A stretch of DNA of 64,000 nt from Kaiparowitsia implicata GSE-PSE-MK54-09C (GCA_019359435.1 JAHHHI010000056.1:124001-188000), one strand, 5' to 3'; counted from the first letter of the stretch, positions 35,262-44,967 are shown. Translations and numbers: made by a program. The notes: generated from the letters alone by a model not told the origin.

Positions 35262-35561
35262 AGGGCAGCATCCTAATTTTTGTCTTATCTACCGTACAGC
35301 ATTGCAATAAATCTGCAAGAGAATACCATGCAATATCAAGAATGTACGGCATTATGCCCAAATCCCAAAACTTTCCTAAGGAAGAATTTTCTGTCACAGA
35401 ATTTTCTGTCATTGAGTGATGCAGATCTGACCCAAGGAAGGGCGATCGCCCCACCCACACCTCTCCCCATTTGCTCCATTTCTGCACCGCAGCCAGTACG
35501 TAGAGACAGCACAACACGATACCGTGTGAAGAAACCCAGTCCTAGGATTTAACAGACCCAT

Positions 35562-36764
35562 ATGACTTCAACGGCTTCATCGCTTGATCGATTGGCTCAG
35601 CATCGGCAGCAGTTTCCGGCACTGCTCACCAAACACTATTTCAACTATGGGGGGCAGGGGGTATTGCCCGAGTCGGCGATCGCCGCTATTGCGCAGGCGC
35701 ACCACAATAGCCAGCAGCAGGGGCCATTTTCTACCCAGGTGAACCAGTGGATGAGTCAGGAAATGGCGCAGACCCGAGAGGCGATCGCCCACCAGCTGCA
35801 CGTGTCTCCCCACACCATCAGTCTTACCGAGAACGTCACCATCGGCTGCAACATTGTGCTCTGGGGCATCGACTGGCAAGCGGGCGACCATCTGCTGCTC
35901 ACGGATTGTGAGCATCCGGGCGTGGTAGGGGCTGCATTGGAACTGCAACAGCGGTTTGGCATTGAGGTCTCTATCTGCCCCATGATGGAGACCCTAAACC
36001 AGGGTGATCCTGCGGCGGTGATTGCTCAGCATTTGCGGCCCACCACCCGATTGGTCGTCCTCAGCCACATTTTGTGGAATACCGGGCAGGTGTTGCCGCT
36101 GCAGGCGATCGTGGCGCAGTGTCACCAGTTTAGGGATGAATCAGGGGGCGATCGCCCGCCCGTTCGGGTTTTGGTGGATGCAGCCCAGTCGATCGGCGTG
36201 CTGCCGCTTGACCTCGAGGCTCTCGGCGTCGATGCCTATGCCTTTACTGGTCATAAATGGCTCTGCGGCCCCGCAGGTCTTGGCGGCCTATATCTCAGCC
36301 CTGCGGCACGCGAGGTCATTCGCCCCACCATGATTGGCTGGCGCGGCGTCACCAAGAACGCCCAGGGTCACCCCACTGGCTTTAGCACCGATAGCCAGCG
36401 ATACGAAATCGCCACCTCAGACTTTACGCTCTATGGAGCCCTCAGAGGAGCGATCGCCCTGCACGACCAATGGGGAACATCCCAAGACCGTTATCAGCGC
36501 ATCTGCCAGCTCAGTAGCTATCTCTGGCACCAGTTACAAGACATGCCTCAGATTACCTGCCTGCGAACCACTCCTCCAGAAGCCGGGCTGGTCTCATTTA
36601 CCATTGCCAACACCCCCCATGCCCCCCTTGTCTCCACGCTGGAGCAAAAGGGGTTTCTGCTGCGCACCATTCTCGAGCCCGACTGCATTCGCGCCTGCGT
36701 CCACTACCTAACGCTCGAACAAGAAATCGACCAGCTTATTCAAGCTCTCCGTCAACTGCTTTGA
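35562..36764 (+). CDS. Class V aminotransferase-fold PLP enzyme (cysteine/cystine C-S lyase-like)
   Basis: A 400-residue enzyme of the NifS/isopenicillin-epimerase fold. HFNYGGQGVLP-type N-terminus (KHYFNYGGQG), SLTENVTIGCNIVLWG, VLVDAAQSIGVLPLDLE (Asp contacting the PLP ring) and the Schiff-base lysine motif FTGHKWLCGPAGLGGLYLS are present. A cysteine desulfurase active-site loop with catalytic Cys is not evident, which fits the cyanobacterial C-DES-type lyase better than NifS/SufS. C-DES releases sulfide and pyruvate from cyst(e)ine; that identity is inferred. ATG 35562. Confidence 0.85.
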   Translation: MTSTASSLDRLAQHRQQFPALLTKHYFNYGGQGVLPESAIAAIAQAHHNSQQQGPFSTQVNQWMSQEMAQTREAIAHQLHVSPHTISLTENVTIGCNIVLWGIDWQAGDHLLLTDCEHPGVVGAALELQQRFGIEVSICPMMETLNQGDPAAVIAQHLRPTTRLVVLSHILWNTGQVLPLQAIVAQCHQFRDESGGDRPPVRVLVDAAQSIGVLPLDLEALGVDAYAFTGHKWLCGPAGLGGLYLSPAAREVIRPTMIGWRGVTKNAQGHPTGFSTDSQRYEIATSDFTLYGALRGAIALHDQWGTSQDRYQRICQLSSYLWHQLQDMPQITCLRTTPPEAGLVSFTIANTPHAPLVSTLEQKGFLLRTILEPDCIRACVHYLTLEQEIDQLIQALRQLL

Positions 36765-36800
36765 TGCTGCTAGGCAACGTGGGTTTAACATGAATTCGAT

Positions 36801-36999
36801 CGCGGGGTTCCAACCCCGCGCCGGAGCGCTGGAGCAACAAGAAACCGTGCCGCTCGCAGGCAGCACGGTTTTAGGACTATGCCGAACGAACAGTCAATTC
36901 AAGACACACTCACCCGTTTCGTGGGCCATGCCCAATGAAGGAAGATGGCGCATAAAACGATTTGAGGCACCCCGCATTGCGGAGTGCCTCAAATCGTTT
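36801..36999. terminator. Cluster of three hairpins between convergent genes
   Basis: Three stem-loops follow the PLP-enzyme gene: CGCGGGGTTCCAACCCCGCG (36801-36820); a 9-bp stem AAACCGTGC/GCACGGTTT (36842-36850 and 36863-36871) followed by one more T; and a 16-bp perfect stem (36955-36970/36984-36999) starting AAACGATTTGAGGCAC with an inner CCGC/GCGG stem. The second resembles an intrinsic terminator. The third lacks a T run and may be a palindromic repeat element or a bidirectional terminator. Confidence 0.7.
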
Positions 37000-37055
37000 C
37001 AACCTAAACTGAATTACCCAAACTAAGGATATTTGCAAACCCCTTAGTCTTCGAG

Positions 37056-37436
37056 TTAGTCTTCGAGCTGGGCAGAGGGGACTTCAATCGCAGATACATC
37101 TACCGTGCCCGGCGGCGTCACCCGCAGAAACTGCCCGCCTTCTATCTTGAGCACCTCGCTACAGTTGGGGCAGCGAATTTGAGCATTGTTAATTCCGATA
37201 GACGGGGTTCCACAGACCGGGCACTGATCTTCTACAACATTGCGTCGCAACCACCAGCGAAACCCTAACACTGCAATCACTGGGGCCACCAACAGCAAAA
37301 CCATCAATGCCAAAAAAGACTTTACCAACCAGCCCAGCCCAATAGACCCCAGCAGCCAAATTACGGCAAAAATGGCTATCCAGCTCCCAAGCCCAGATAG
37401 ATTCAATTGCAATTTAGAAAACTGAGGATGATTCAT
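37056..37436 (-). CDS. Conserved cyanobacterial membrane protein with zinc-ribbon
   Basis: A 126-residue protein with two adjacent hydrophobic segments (about 17-37 WIAIFAVIWLLGSIGLGWLV and 40-60 FLALMVLLLVAPVIAVLGF), then a cytosolic zinc-ribbon-like domain with CPVCGTPSIG and CPNCSEVLKIEGG (two CxxC pairs). This fits a small conserved cyanobacterial family without known function. The downstream neighbour is convergent and the upstream glycosyltransferase is on the same strand but 138 bp away. Confidence 0.8.
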   Translation of the reverse strand: MNHPQFSKLQLNLSGLGSWIAIFAVIWLLGSIGLGWLVKSFLALMVLLLVAPVIAVLGFRWWLRRNVVEDQCPVCGTPSIGINNAQIRCPNCSEVLKIEGGQFLRVTPPGTVDVSAIEVPSAQLED

Positions 37437-37574
37437 TGCAACCTCCTACGGGCAAGGGCATAATCACGAATGTTCGATTCATACTATCAGCATACCGAGA
37501 CAACCCCACCTCGCCCAGGACAGATCTCCGAACTCAGCCCATAAATCGAAAACTTAACTGCATTTTGACTTACT

Positions 37575-38771
37575 TTAAGCTTGCGAGGAAAGAATATTCT
37601 GCAGGCGATCGCCAAATGCGGCTTGACCGAACTGGGCGATCGCCCGCTGCCTTAACCATTGGCCATCACAGCGGCGATCGCCCTCACCCCCCTGCTGCCG
37701 CACGTCCAACTCCGCGAGCACATTGATGCAGGCATCTGCCACCGCTGCCACATCCCGATGGGGCACTCGCCATCCCAACTCCCCATCCATTAAGGGATCA
37801 GCCGATCCATCTGCATCGCCCGACACCACAGGCACCCCGCAGGCCATCGCTTCTAGATACACAATGCCAAACCCTTCCTGCGACGGCATCACATACAGAT
37901 CGGCTAAGCGGTAATGCTCCACCAAGTCAGCCACGGGAACAAACCCTGCAAAGACCACGCGATCAGCAACCCCTAGCGATGCCGCCAACTCGGCCAGCCG
38001 TGGCTGATCGTTGCCCCGCCCAATCACCAAGTATTTAACCGTAGGGTAATGCTGAACGATCTGGGGCAGCGCTCGCAGGGTCATATCTACCCCCTTGTAT
38101 GGGTCACCCACCCACAGCCGCGCTACGGTAAGCAGCACCCGACACCCAGCCAGTCCGTAGCGGTCTAACAGTTGTGGAGAGGCTGTCCCTTGACTGTAGC
38201 GATCGCCGTCTACCATACACGGCAGTCGATAGACCCGCTGCGGTGAAACTTTGTTGTTATGGCAGAGGCGATCGCCCGTATAGCGGCTAATTGTCCATAC
38301 CTGGCTAGCACCCCGCAAGGCCCAGCGATAGACCAGCGGCAGGGGATTCCACACCTCTTTCCCATAGGTCATCACCGCATACCGCAACCGCAACAGCCAC
38401 GCCATCAGCCCGACCACTGGGGCTAGGTTAATATGTCCACACACTACTAAGCCGGGATGCGTGGCCCGCAGATGCTGCCACAGAGCGCTCATCATCCGCA
38501 CCCGATCTACCGCAGGGTTTCGAGTTTTAAACCCCACAAACTGGATCTCGTGACCCCAGGGGCAGGTCGGTGGGCGATCGCCATCCCGCAGCGCCAACAC
38601 TGTAATTGGACGGTGGGCCTGCACAGTAGTACAAGTGCGGAGCACATCCTGCACGTAGGACTGAATCCCCCCTTCATGGCCAAACACTTCCAAAAACACA
38701 AATGTAATCGGTGCATCCTTCCGAAAGGAAGACTCTGGCTTGCGCTGACCTGCATAGGATGCCGCCATCAA
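37575..38771 (-). CDS. Glycosyltransferase family 4 protein
   Basis: A 398-residue GT-B-fold glycosyltransferase. The N-terminal domain has FGHEGGIQSYVQDVL, the acceptor-side glycine loop. The C-terminal domain has LLTVARLWVGDPYKGVDMTL, then YLVIGRGNDQPRLAELA and the E-x7-E motif EGFGIVYLE with ACGVPVVSGDADGSAD. It would transfer a sugar from a nucleotide sugar to a surface polysaccharide or lipid. Its start overlaps the stop of the anti-sigma-type gene by 4 bp (ATGA), so the two are translationally coupled. Confidence 0.9.
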   Translation of the reverse strand: MMAASYAGQRKPESSFRKDAPITFVFLEVFGHEGGIQSYVQDVLRTCTTVQAHRPITVLALRDGDRPPTCPWGHEIQFVGFKTRNPAVDRVRMMSALWQHLRATHPGLVVCGHINLAPVVGLMAWLLRLRYAVMTYGKEVWNPLPLVYRWALRGASQVWTISRYTGDRLCHNNKVSPQRVYRLPCMVDGDRYSQGTASPQLLDRYGLAGCRVLLTVARLWVGDPYKGVDMTLRALPQIVQHYPTVKYLVIGRGNDQPRLAELAASLGVADRVVFAGFVPVADLVEHYRLADLYVMPSQEGFGIVYLEAMACGVPVVSGDADGSADPLMDGELGWRVPHRDVAAVADACINVLAELDVRQQGGEGDRRCDGQWLRQRAIAQFGQAAFGDRLQNILSSQA

Positions 38772-39331
38772 CGATGCACCTCAGACCGGCTTGTAGCAAG
38801 GGACGTATGATGCTTCACCAGCCATAGACAATTACCACCCTGGCGACAGCGTTGATACTCGGCCTGGTCTGCAAGACGACGTAGCAAAAACCAACCATAT
38901 CCACCCAATCGCAGCGTCCCTGGAGCGGGCTCTTTCAGGGTGTTAGGGTCAAACGGTTCGCCGTGATCCCAGATCCGAATTTCAATTCGGTCGTCCCACA
39001 GCGCCAAATCAATTTTAATTTCTGTATCAGCAGGCAAGGATTTATGGGCATGGCGCACCGCGTTCGAAAAGCCTTCTACCAAAGCTAACTGCATCGGATA
39101 GGCTTGCTGTTTCAACCAAACCAGGCGACACCCGCTCCGAGCGCAAAATTGCTGAAACCAATCCTCAATAGAGTTGAGGACTCGCAAATCACTACGAACA
39201 ACCAAACTTGTTTGACGATACACAAGCAGATCGAAAACGCTAAGGGGCGTGCAGCTAGATACAGTAGAAGACCCAAGGATGAGGACTAAGGCGCACAATA
39301 CCCTACGCCCTGAACAAAAACATCGCCACAT
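38768..39331 (-). CDS. Anti-sigma-factor-type histidine-kinase-like ATPase (RsbW-like)
   Basis: The open frame is 187 codons from ATG 39331. Similarity starts only near residue 40 (LVVRSDLRVLNSIEDWFQQF), so the real start may be an internal GTG or TTG around 39230. The HATPase_c features are QLALVEGFSNAVRHAHK (N-box), IEIRIWDHGEPFDPN (G1) and LGGYGWFLLRRLADQAEY (G2). Such proteins sequester anti-sigma-antagonist partners or act in light/stress signalling. The 4-bp overlap with the glycosyltransferase gene suggests control of surface polysaccharide synthesis, an inference. Confidence 0.82.
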   Translation of the reverse strand: MWRCFCSGRRVLCALVLILGSSTVSSCTPLSVFDLLVYRQTSLVVRSDLRVLNSIEDWFQQFCARSGCRLVWLKQQAYPMQLALVEGFSNAVRHAHKSLPADTEIKIDLALWDDRIEIRIWDHGEPFDPNTLKEPAPGTLRLGGYGWFLLRRLADQAEYQRCRQGGNCLWLVKHHTSLATSRSEVHR

Positions 39332-39557
39332 CAGGATGTCTTTTAACCATTTACATCCCTACGTGCAACAGATCAAGGCAGCAGTCTAAAGGAACAGTCG
39401 ACTGCAAAACAAACTATTTGACATGCGAAATCGGGCTTGAGTAGATATAGCGATCTCGCCACTCTCCTAGTCCGCGCAGCATCCAGTTAAAGGCACCCCA
39501 TACACAGATTACCTGGGCTAAACCCAACGTGCAACAGCACAGTTTGGCTTGATACTA

Positions 39558-39683
39558 GGGGCTGTCATCAATTAGCCTCTGATATCCCAGAAATCAACAG
39601 TCACACCCCCTAGCCTGGTTTTTGGGTCGAGCGTGGCAACGCTCATAGCATAAGACGTTTGGTTGGAATTGATGACACGCCCC
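39558..39683. mobile_element. Small TIR-bounded element (MITE-like) between anti-sigma and petD genes
   Basis: GGGGCTGTCATCAATT at 39558-39573 faces AATTGATGACACGCCCC at 39667-39683, an inverted repeat of 16-17 bp with one gap. The 126-bp unit has no coding capacity. The tips resemble those of some IS5-group elements as I recall them. No clear target duplication was seen. The rest of the 532-bp gap 39332-39863 shows nothing else I can name. Confidence 0.55.
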
Positions 39684-39863
39684 AGCCCCGTGCTTAAAAC
39701 CAAACCCAAATTCACAACACCTCAAAAAACAAAGACCCTGAATGGCCAATGCAAGCAAACGCCATCCAAGATCTTCAATTTAAGTCGCCAGAAAAGGCTC
39801 TAGCTAGAATCCTAAGGACAACCTGGGTTCAGGATTGGAGCAATCCCTCGACCAAACTTAAGC

Positions 39864-40346
39864 CTAAAACAAGCCTAGGGTTAAGGATTTGTCAATGGGC
39901 AGCGTAGCACCAATGCCAAGCCAAAGCGTCACTACAGTACCAAACAAGAACACGCTGGTTGCCACAGGGCGACGAAACGGATTCTGAAATTTGTTCACGT
40001 TCTCAATGAACGGGATCAACATCAAGCCCAAGGGAATTGCAGATTGCAGCGCCACACCCAATAGCTTATTGGGCACAACTCGTAGAATTTGGAAAGCGGG
40101 ATACAGATACCACTCTGGCAAAATCTCAAGCGGCGTAGCAAACGGATTAGAAGGCTCACCCACTAATGCGGGGTCAAGAACCGCAAGCGCTGTAACGCAG
40201 GCGATCGTCCCGAGAATCACCACCGGGAAAATGTAAAGAAGGTCGTTAGGCCAAGCGGGCTCACCATAGTAGTTGTGACCCATGCCTTGCTTAAGCTTTT
40301 CGCGCAGAGCTGGGTCACTCAAGTCCGGCTTTTTAATCGTTGCCAT
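39864..40346 (-). CDS. petD: Cytochrome b6-f complex subunit IV
   Basis: A 160-residue protein, the normal PetD length. It opens with [20 protein letters not shown] and [18 protein letters not shown]. The conserved PEWY quinol-site motif is present ([16 protein letters not shown]), and three transmembrane helices are seen. It works in the thylakoid cytochrome b6f complex in electron transfer from plastoquinol to plastocyanin. petB lies 153 bp upstream on the same strand, the standard cyanobacterial petBD order. Confidence 0.98.
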   Translation of the reverse strand: MATIKKPDLSDPALREKLKQGMGHNYYGEPAWPNDLLYIFPVVILGTIACVTALAVLDPALVGEPSNPFATPLEILPEWYLYPAFQILRVVPNKLLGVALQSAIPLGLMLIPFIENVNKFQNPFRRPVATSVFLFGTVVTLWLGIGATLPIDKSLTLGLF

Positions 40347-40499
40347 AGTACAAGTGCTCTCCTTATCGTTAAAGGCCGACTCGCTTTCGCCTGTCAGCCA
40401 GTGGTCATCGCTGCTGTGGATAGCTGAGTTGGCGAGCGGCAGTCTAGAGACTCACTCCCAACCTATCAACAACAGCCTAAATCAAAATCATTGCAAGGC

Positions 40500-41168
40500 T
40501 TAAAGAGGCCCAGAAATACCCTGCTTGCGAATCATCAGGAAGTGCATCAGCATAAACACGGCGATCGCCCAAGGCAATACAAACGTGTGCAGGCTATAGA
40601 AACGAGTCAACGTGGCCTGACCAACACTTGTACCACCGCGAATAAACTCGGTCATCAAGGAGCCGACCACTGGAATCGCTTCAGGCACACCAGACACAAT
40701 CTTGACAGCCCAGTAGCCGACCTGATCCCAAGGGAGAGAGTAGCCTGTTACCCCAAAGGAAACAGTGATCACCGCCAGAATAACGCCAGTCACCCAAGTC
40801 AACTCACGGGGCTTCTTGAAACCACCGGTTAGGTAAACCCGGAACACGTGCAGAATCATCATCAGCACCATCATGCTGGCAGACCAGCGATGGATAGAAC
40901 GAATCAACCAGCCGAAGCTGACCTCATTCATCAGGTACTGAACTGACGCGAACGCCTCAGTCACACTGGGTTTGTAATAAAAGGTCATCGCAAACCCAGT
41001 GGCGAACTGGATGACGAAGCACGTCAGCGTGATGCCGCCCAAGCAATAAAAGATATTTACGTGGGGAGGAACGTATTTGCTGCTGATGTCATCAGCTAGC
41101 GCCTGGATTTCCAGCCGTTCCTGAAACCACTGATAGGTCTTTGAGTCAGTTACTTGCTTAGTAAACAT
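40500..41168 (-). CDS. petB: Cytochrome b6
   Basis: A 222-residue protein from ATG 41168 ([15 protein letters not shown]); an upstream ATG at 41222 would add 18 non-conserved residues and give an abnormal length. The haem-ligand histidine pairs lie in [10 protein letters not shown]...ILHVFRVY and SLHTFVLPW...LMHFLMIR. Cys35 for the covalent haem c-type attachment is in IFYCLGG. Four membrane helices. petD follows on the same strand and ctpA is divergent with about 250 bp between, an arrangement seen in other cyanobacteria. Confidence 0.98.
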   Translation of the reverse strand: MFTKQVTDSKTYQWFQERLEIQALADDISSKYVPPHVNIFYCLGGITLTCFVIQFATGFAMTFYYKPSVTEAFASVQYLMNEVSFGWLIRSIHRWSASMMVLMMILHVFRVYLTGGFKKPRELTWVTGVILAVITVSFGVTGYSLPWDQVGYWAVKIVSGVPEAIPVVGSLMTEFIRGGTSVGQATLTRFYSLHTFVLPWAIAVFMLMHFLMIRKQGISGPL

Positions 41169-41418
41169 GAAGCGAGAATTCCAAGCTATGTTGCTATTTC
41201 TAACGAATGTAACACAGCCCAATAGCTTTTTGACAGCAGGAAAAGGCTTTTCACCATTGGGCTTGACCGCATCTTCTGAATCGGGTCAAGACTCTGTTGA
41301 GTGCCTGAAATTTTATTAATTTTGTTTAAATATGCTGAGAATGCTGAGATTAATAAACCAAGGGATGCGATCCCGACGACCCTAGCGCATCCTCAGCGAT
41401 GCCGTTTAAGATGAGCGT

Positions 41419-42675
41419 ATGAGAAATCACGTCACGTCTGCTATCCGCATCGGTCTACTGCTGTTGCTGCCGTTGGTCTTTGGGTTTACGACCTGGGCAA
41501 CCGATGCAAGTGCCTTTACCGAAGAACAGCGCTTGTTGAGCGAGGTGTGGCGGCTGGTAGACCGAGCCTATGTGGATGACACCTTTAATCACCAAAACTG
41601 GTGGCTCGTCCGGCAGCGAGCGTTGAAGCAACCGCTCCAAACCAGGGACGATACCTATGGCGCTATTCAGAAAATGCTGGCGAGCCTAGACGATCCCTAT
41701 ACTCGCCTGCTGAAGCCAGACCAATACCGCAGCTTGCAGACCAATACCTCAGGAGAGTTGACGGGTGTAGGGCTACAGATTACCCAAGATGCTGATACTG
41801 GGGCATTGAGCGTGATTGCCCCTATTGACGGGTCGCCTGCTGCAACCGCAGGGCTGCAAGCGCGCGATCGCATCCTCAAAATCAACGGGGTGTCTACTGT
41901 AGAGTTGACCTTAGACGAAGCGGCAGAGCGGATGCGAGGGCCAGTTGGAAGTCAGGTCACGTTAACCATTGCCCGAGACGGGGTAGCTGACCAAGACGTG
42001 ACGCTACGGCGCGATCGCATTACCCTAAACCCGGTCTATGCTGATTTGAGAATGCAAGCTGATCAGGCACTGGGCTACATCCGACTGACTCAGTTCAACG
42101 CTAACGCCGCCGCAGAAGTCGCCCATGCGATCGATCGGCTAGACCATCAGGGTGCTGAAAGCTTTGTGCTAGATTTGCGAAACAATCCAGGTGGGCTGCT
42201 GCAAGCAGGCATCGACATTGCTCAGCTTTGGCTCAACCAAGGAACGGTGGTTTATACCGTGAACCGGGATGGCATTCAAGATAGCTTTACGGCCTTGGGA
42301 CGGGCGCTGACAGATAAGCCGTTGGCGGTGCTGGTGAACCAGGGAACGGCCAGTGCCAGCGAGATTCTAGCCGGGGCATTGCAAGATAACGGTCGCGCCC
42401 GACTGATTGGTGAACGCACCTTTGGCAAGGGATTGATTCAGTCGCTCTTTTCGCTATCTGACGGGTCTGGGTTAGCCGTCACTATTGCTCGGTATGAGAC
42501 ACCCAACCATCACGATATTAATAAGCTGGGGATTATGCCGGATGAAGTGGTGCCGTTTGAGCCGATCGCCCGCAGCCAGATTGGGGCAGACGATGACCCC
42601 CAATATTTAGCGGCAGCGGAGTGGCTGAGCAAACAGTCTGCCTCTCTTGTCGCATCGTCTGTTCCTGCGTTGTGA
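41419..42675 (+). CDS. ctpA: Carboxyl-terminal processing protease (D1 maturation)
   Basis: A 418-residue S41A serine protease. The N-terminal signal peptide (IGLLLLLPLVFGFTTW, cleavage near DASAF) directs it to the lumen or periplasm. A PDZ domain lies at about 105-190 (GVGLQITQD, SPAATAGLQARDRILKINGV). The catalytic Ser is in GTASASEILAGAL and the catalytic Lys in GERTFGKGLIQ. CtpA removes the C-terminal extension of precursor D1, needed to assemble the oxygen-evolving complex. Divergent from petB, which supports CtpA rather than CtpB/C. Confidence 0.93.
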   Translation: MRNHVTSAIRIGLLLLLPLVFGFTTWATDASAFTEEQRLLSEVWRLVDRAYVDDTFNHQNWWLVRQRALKQPLQTRDDTYGAIQKMLASLDDPYTRLLKPDQYRSLQTNTSGELTGVGLQITQDADTGALSVIAPIDGSPAATAGLQARDRILKINGVSTVELTLDEAAERMRGPVGSQVTLTIARDGVADQDVTLRRDRITLNPVYADLRMQADQALGYIRLTQFNANAAAEVAHAIDRLDHQGAESFVLDLRNNPGGLLQAGIDIAQLWLNQGTVVYTVNRDGIQDSFTALGRALTDKPLAVLVNQGTASASEILAGALQDNGRARLIGERTFGKGLIQSLFSLSDGSGLAVTIARYETPNHHDINKLGIMPDEVVPFEPIARSQIGADDDPQYLAAAEWLSKQSASLVASSVPAL

Positions 42676-42768
42676 GCCAGCTTGCGGAATGGTTGGTCAG
42701 TGGATCGGGGTAGGTTTTTAACCTATAGGCTTCAATGAACTAGCTCGGCGAACTGTAGGGTGAGTGAA

Positions 42769-44028
42769 ATGGTTGCTAAGAGTCGCACATATCACGACCC
42801 GCTGCACGGCGCAATTGTGCTAGATTGCCGCGACCCGATCGAAGCCCTAATCATTCAGCTGATTGATACACCAGAGTTTCAGCGGTTGCGTCGGATTCGG
42901 CAGTTGGGGGTGGCTGGGCTCACGTTTCATGGCGCTGAAAGCTCGCGGTTTACCCATTCGCTAGGGGTGATGGCGATTGCCCGCCGCGCCTTCGATCACG
43001 TTGTTCAGGGCCATCCAAATTTAGCCCCCTATCGAGCTGCGGTGCTCTGTGGGGGGCTGCTGCATGACATTGGGCATGGCCCTTTTAGCCACACCTGCGA
43101 AGATATTTTTGGCAGCCAGCACGAGCACTGGACGCTGCGAATTTTGGCCGAATCCCTGCCGGTGCGGCAGTTGCTGGATGGACATGATCCACAACTGCTG
43201 CATCAGCTAGAGCAGATTTACACCAAACAACACCCTATCCCACTGGTGTGGCAGTTGGTGTCTAGCCAGTTGGACTGCGATCGCCTCGATTATCTGATGC
43301 GCGATAGCTATTTCACCGGGGCTTCCTACGGCAGGCTAGATCTCGATCGCATCTTAATGGCGCTTAACTACGACCCTGATAGCCAGCAGCTCGTGGTGGC
43401 AAACAAGGGGCTCGCAGCCATTGAGCATTACCTGATCGTGCGCTACTTTATGTATGCTCAGATTTATAATCATGCCAAAAACATTGCGGCTACATGGCAG
43501 TTGGGGCAAGCCTTTCAGCGTGCGCGCGAGCTGTATCGTGCAGGGCAGATCTTAGCCGATGAGACGGTGTCAGCCTGGCTAGCGGGCAATTGCGATCATC
43601 TGCCTTTAGAGCACTATCTCGCCGCAGACGATGGCGTGTTTTTCTATCACTTACAGCGATGGCAGGACCATTCTGATCCCGTGTTAGCGGATTTATGTCG
43701 CCGTTTTGTGAACCGCAACCTGTTTAAAGCGACGGAGGTGAGTGCGATCGCCCCAGCCCAGCAGACTGAGCTGCTGCAAATGCTGCACCACAAGCTAGAA
43801 CAGATAGGATTTGTGCCCGGTTACTACAGCACCATCTGCCAAACTTCTAGTAGTGGCTATACGCTCTATCAGCGCGGTATCAAGCTGCTCACACCCCAGG
43901 GTCTGCAAGAAATCAGCGAGCGATCGCCCCTGGTTAAAACCCTAACTCAACCCCTCAATCGCACTTGGCTCGTCTATCCTGCAGAGTTTCCGGTATCTCC
44001 CTTACTTGCGCCCTTGCTCAACCCATGA
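42769..44028 (+). CDS. HD-domain phosphohydrolase (dNTPase-like)
   Basis: A 419-residue protein of the HD superfamily similar to SAMHD1/dGTPase-like bacterial proteins. The metal-binding residues are in SRFTHSLGVMAIARRAF (first His), LCGGLLHDIGHGPFSHTCE (HD pair) and SSQLDCDRLDYLMRDSYFTG (last Asp). The N-terminal DPLHGAIVLD and the EFQRLRRIRQLGVAGLTFHGAESSRF-type segment are typical. It would cleave phosphates from nucleotides; the substrate is not shown. ATG 42769 is preferred, GTG 42760 is possible. Follows ctpA by 93 bp on the same strand. Confidence 0.9.
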   Translation: MVAKSRTYHDPLHGAIVLDCRDPIEALIIQLIDTPEFQRLRRIRQLGVAGLTFHGAESSRFTHSLGVMAIARRAFDHVVQGHPNLAPYRAAVLCGGLLHDIGHGPFSHTCEDIFGSQHEHWTLRILAESLPVRQLLDGHDPQLLHQLEQIYTKQHPIPLVWQLVSSQLDCDRLDYLMRDSYFTGASYGRLDLDRILMALNYDPDSQQLVVANKGLAAIEHYLIVRYFMYAQIYNHAKNIAATWQLGQAFQRARELYRAGQILADETVSAWLAGNCDHLPLEHYLAADDGVFFYHLQRWQDHSDPVLADLCRRFVNRNLFKATEVSAIAPAQQTELLQMLHHKLEQIGFVPGYYSTICQTSSSGYTLYQRGIKLLTPQGLQEISERSPLVKTLTQPLNRTWLVYPAEFPVSPLLAPLLNP

Positions 44029-44153
44029 AGCAACATTCCCGCACCCAACCAGGCAGGCAACTTAACAGGAAGACAACGCAGACTTAAAATGCCAGAGGCG
44101 TGATCCCCGGTGATATAAGATGAGTAAAAGAATCGATCCCAGGTTCATCCGCC

Positions 44154-44744
44154 ATGACTCACGCAACCGATATTGCAACCTTGGCTCGCTGGATGGCGGC
44201 AGATTTCAGCAACCAAGCGCAAGCTTTTGAAAACCCACCGTTTTTCGCCCATATTCGGGTCTGCATGCGCCCATTGCCTCTAGACCTTCTATCAGGTGTG
44301 GGGCTTTTTGTGGAGCAAGCTTACGATTTCACCCTAAATGATCCCTATCGTCTGCGGGTATTGAAGCTAATTCTGACGGGCGATCGCATCGAGATCGAAA
44401 ACTATACCGTGAAAGATGAAACAGAGTTTTATGGCGCATCTCGCGATGTGCTGCGATTGACGAACCTGACTGCCGATCATCTCCAAAAGCTACCCGGCTG
44501 CAACATGATTGTGGAATGGACAGGGCACAGCTTTAAAGGCTACGTAGAACCCGGAAAAGCCTGCAAAGTCATCCGAAAAGGTCAGGAAACCTACCTCGAT
44601 AGCGAATTTGAAATCGACGCTGATCACTTTATCAGCCTTGACCGAGGGCGCGATCCCAGCACGGATGAGCATGTATGGGGGTCAGTAGCCGGGCCGTTTC
44701 ACTTTGTCCGCTGGGCCAGTTTTGCGGACGAGGTGAGCATCTAG
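44154..44744 (+). CDS. cpcT: Phycobiliprotein chromophore lyase CpcT/CpeT
   Basis: A 196-residue protein matching the CpcT/CpeT family from end to end: LARWMAADFSNQAQAFENPP, FAHIRVCMRPLP, FVEQAYDFTLNDPYRLRVLKL, CNMIVEWTGHSFKG and DEHVWGSVAGPFHF. CpcT attaches phycocyanobilin to Cys-153 of beta-phycocyanin (and the beta-phycoerythrocyanin equivalent). It is cytosolic and acts in phycobilisome assembly. Phycobiliprotein structural genes are not in the window, as is common for this gene. A strong hairpin follows at 44785. Confidence 0.93.
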   Translation: MTHATDIATLARWMAADFSNQAQAFENPPFFAHIRVCMRPLPLDLLSGVGLFVEQAYDFTLNDPYRLRVLKLILTGDRIEIENYTVKDETEFYGASRDVLRLTNLTADHLQKLPGCNMIVEWTGHSFKGYVEPGKACKVIRKGQETYLDSEFEIDADHFISLDRGRDPSTDEHVWGSVAGPFHFVRWASFADEVSI

Positions 44745-44784
44745 CGACACCTCCTAGATGCTCTCAAAGCTCAAGCTTGCACCA

Positions 44785-44823
44785 GATGACACGGCGAATT
44801 CTGCCTCAGAACGCCGTGTCATC
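44785..44823 (+). terminator. Hairpin after cpcT
   Basis: A 12-bp perfect stem GATGACACGGCG (44785-44796)/CGCCGTGTCATC (44812-44823), with an inner TTCTG/CAGAA stem. There is no T run, so termination efficiency is uncertain. Confidence 0.65.
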
Positions 44824-44856
44824 CTATCGGGGTTGAATCGAAAGAATGCAGACAAA

Positions 44857-44887
44857 AACATCTGAATGTATGTTCAGATGTTATAGT
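44857..44887 (+). promoter_or_regulatory. SmtB/ArsR-type operator and promoter of smtA
   Basis: A 12-2-12 imperfect palindrome (AACATCTGAATG, TA, TGTTCAGATGTT; 10 of 12 positions pair) at 44857-44882 resembles SmtB operators, which repress smtA until zinc binds. TATAGT (44882-44887) is a -10 box that overlaps its edge. No smtB gene is visible next to it. Confidence 0.8.
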
Positions 44888-44967
44888 AAAAGTACTTCAA
44901 CTGGATGCAGAAGTGTGGAATTTCCATAGTTCTGGTTCCACCCAGGTTACTCACAAAGGAGACTCCC

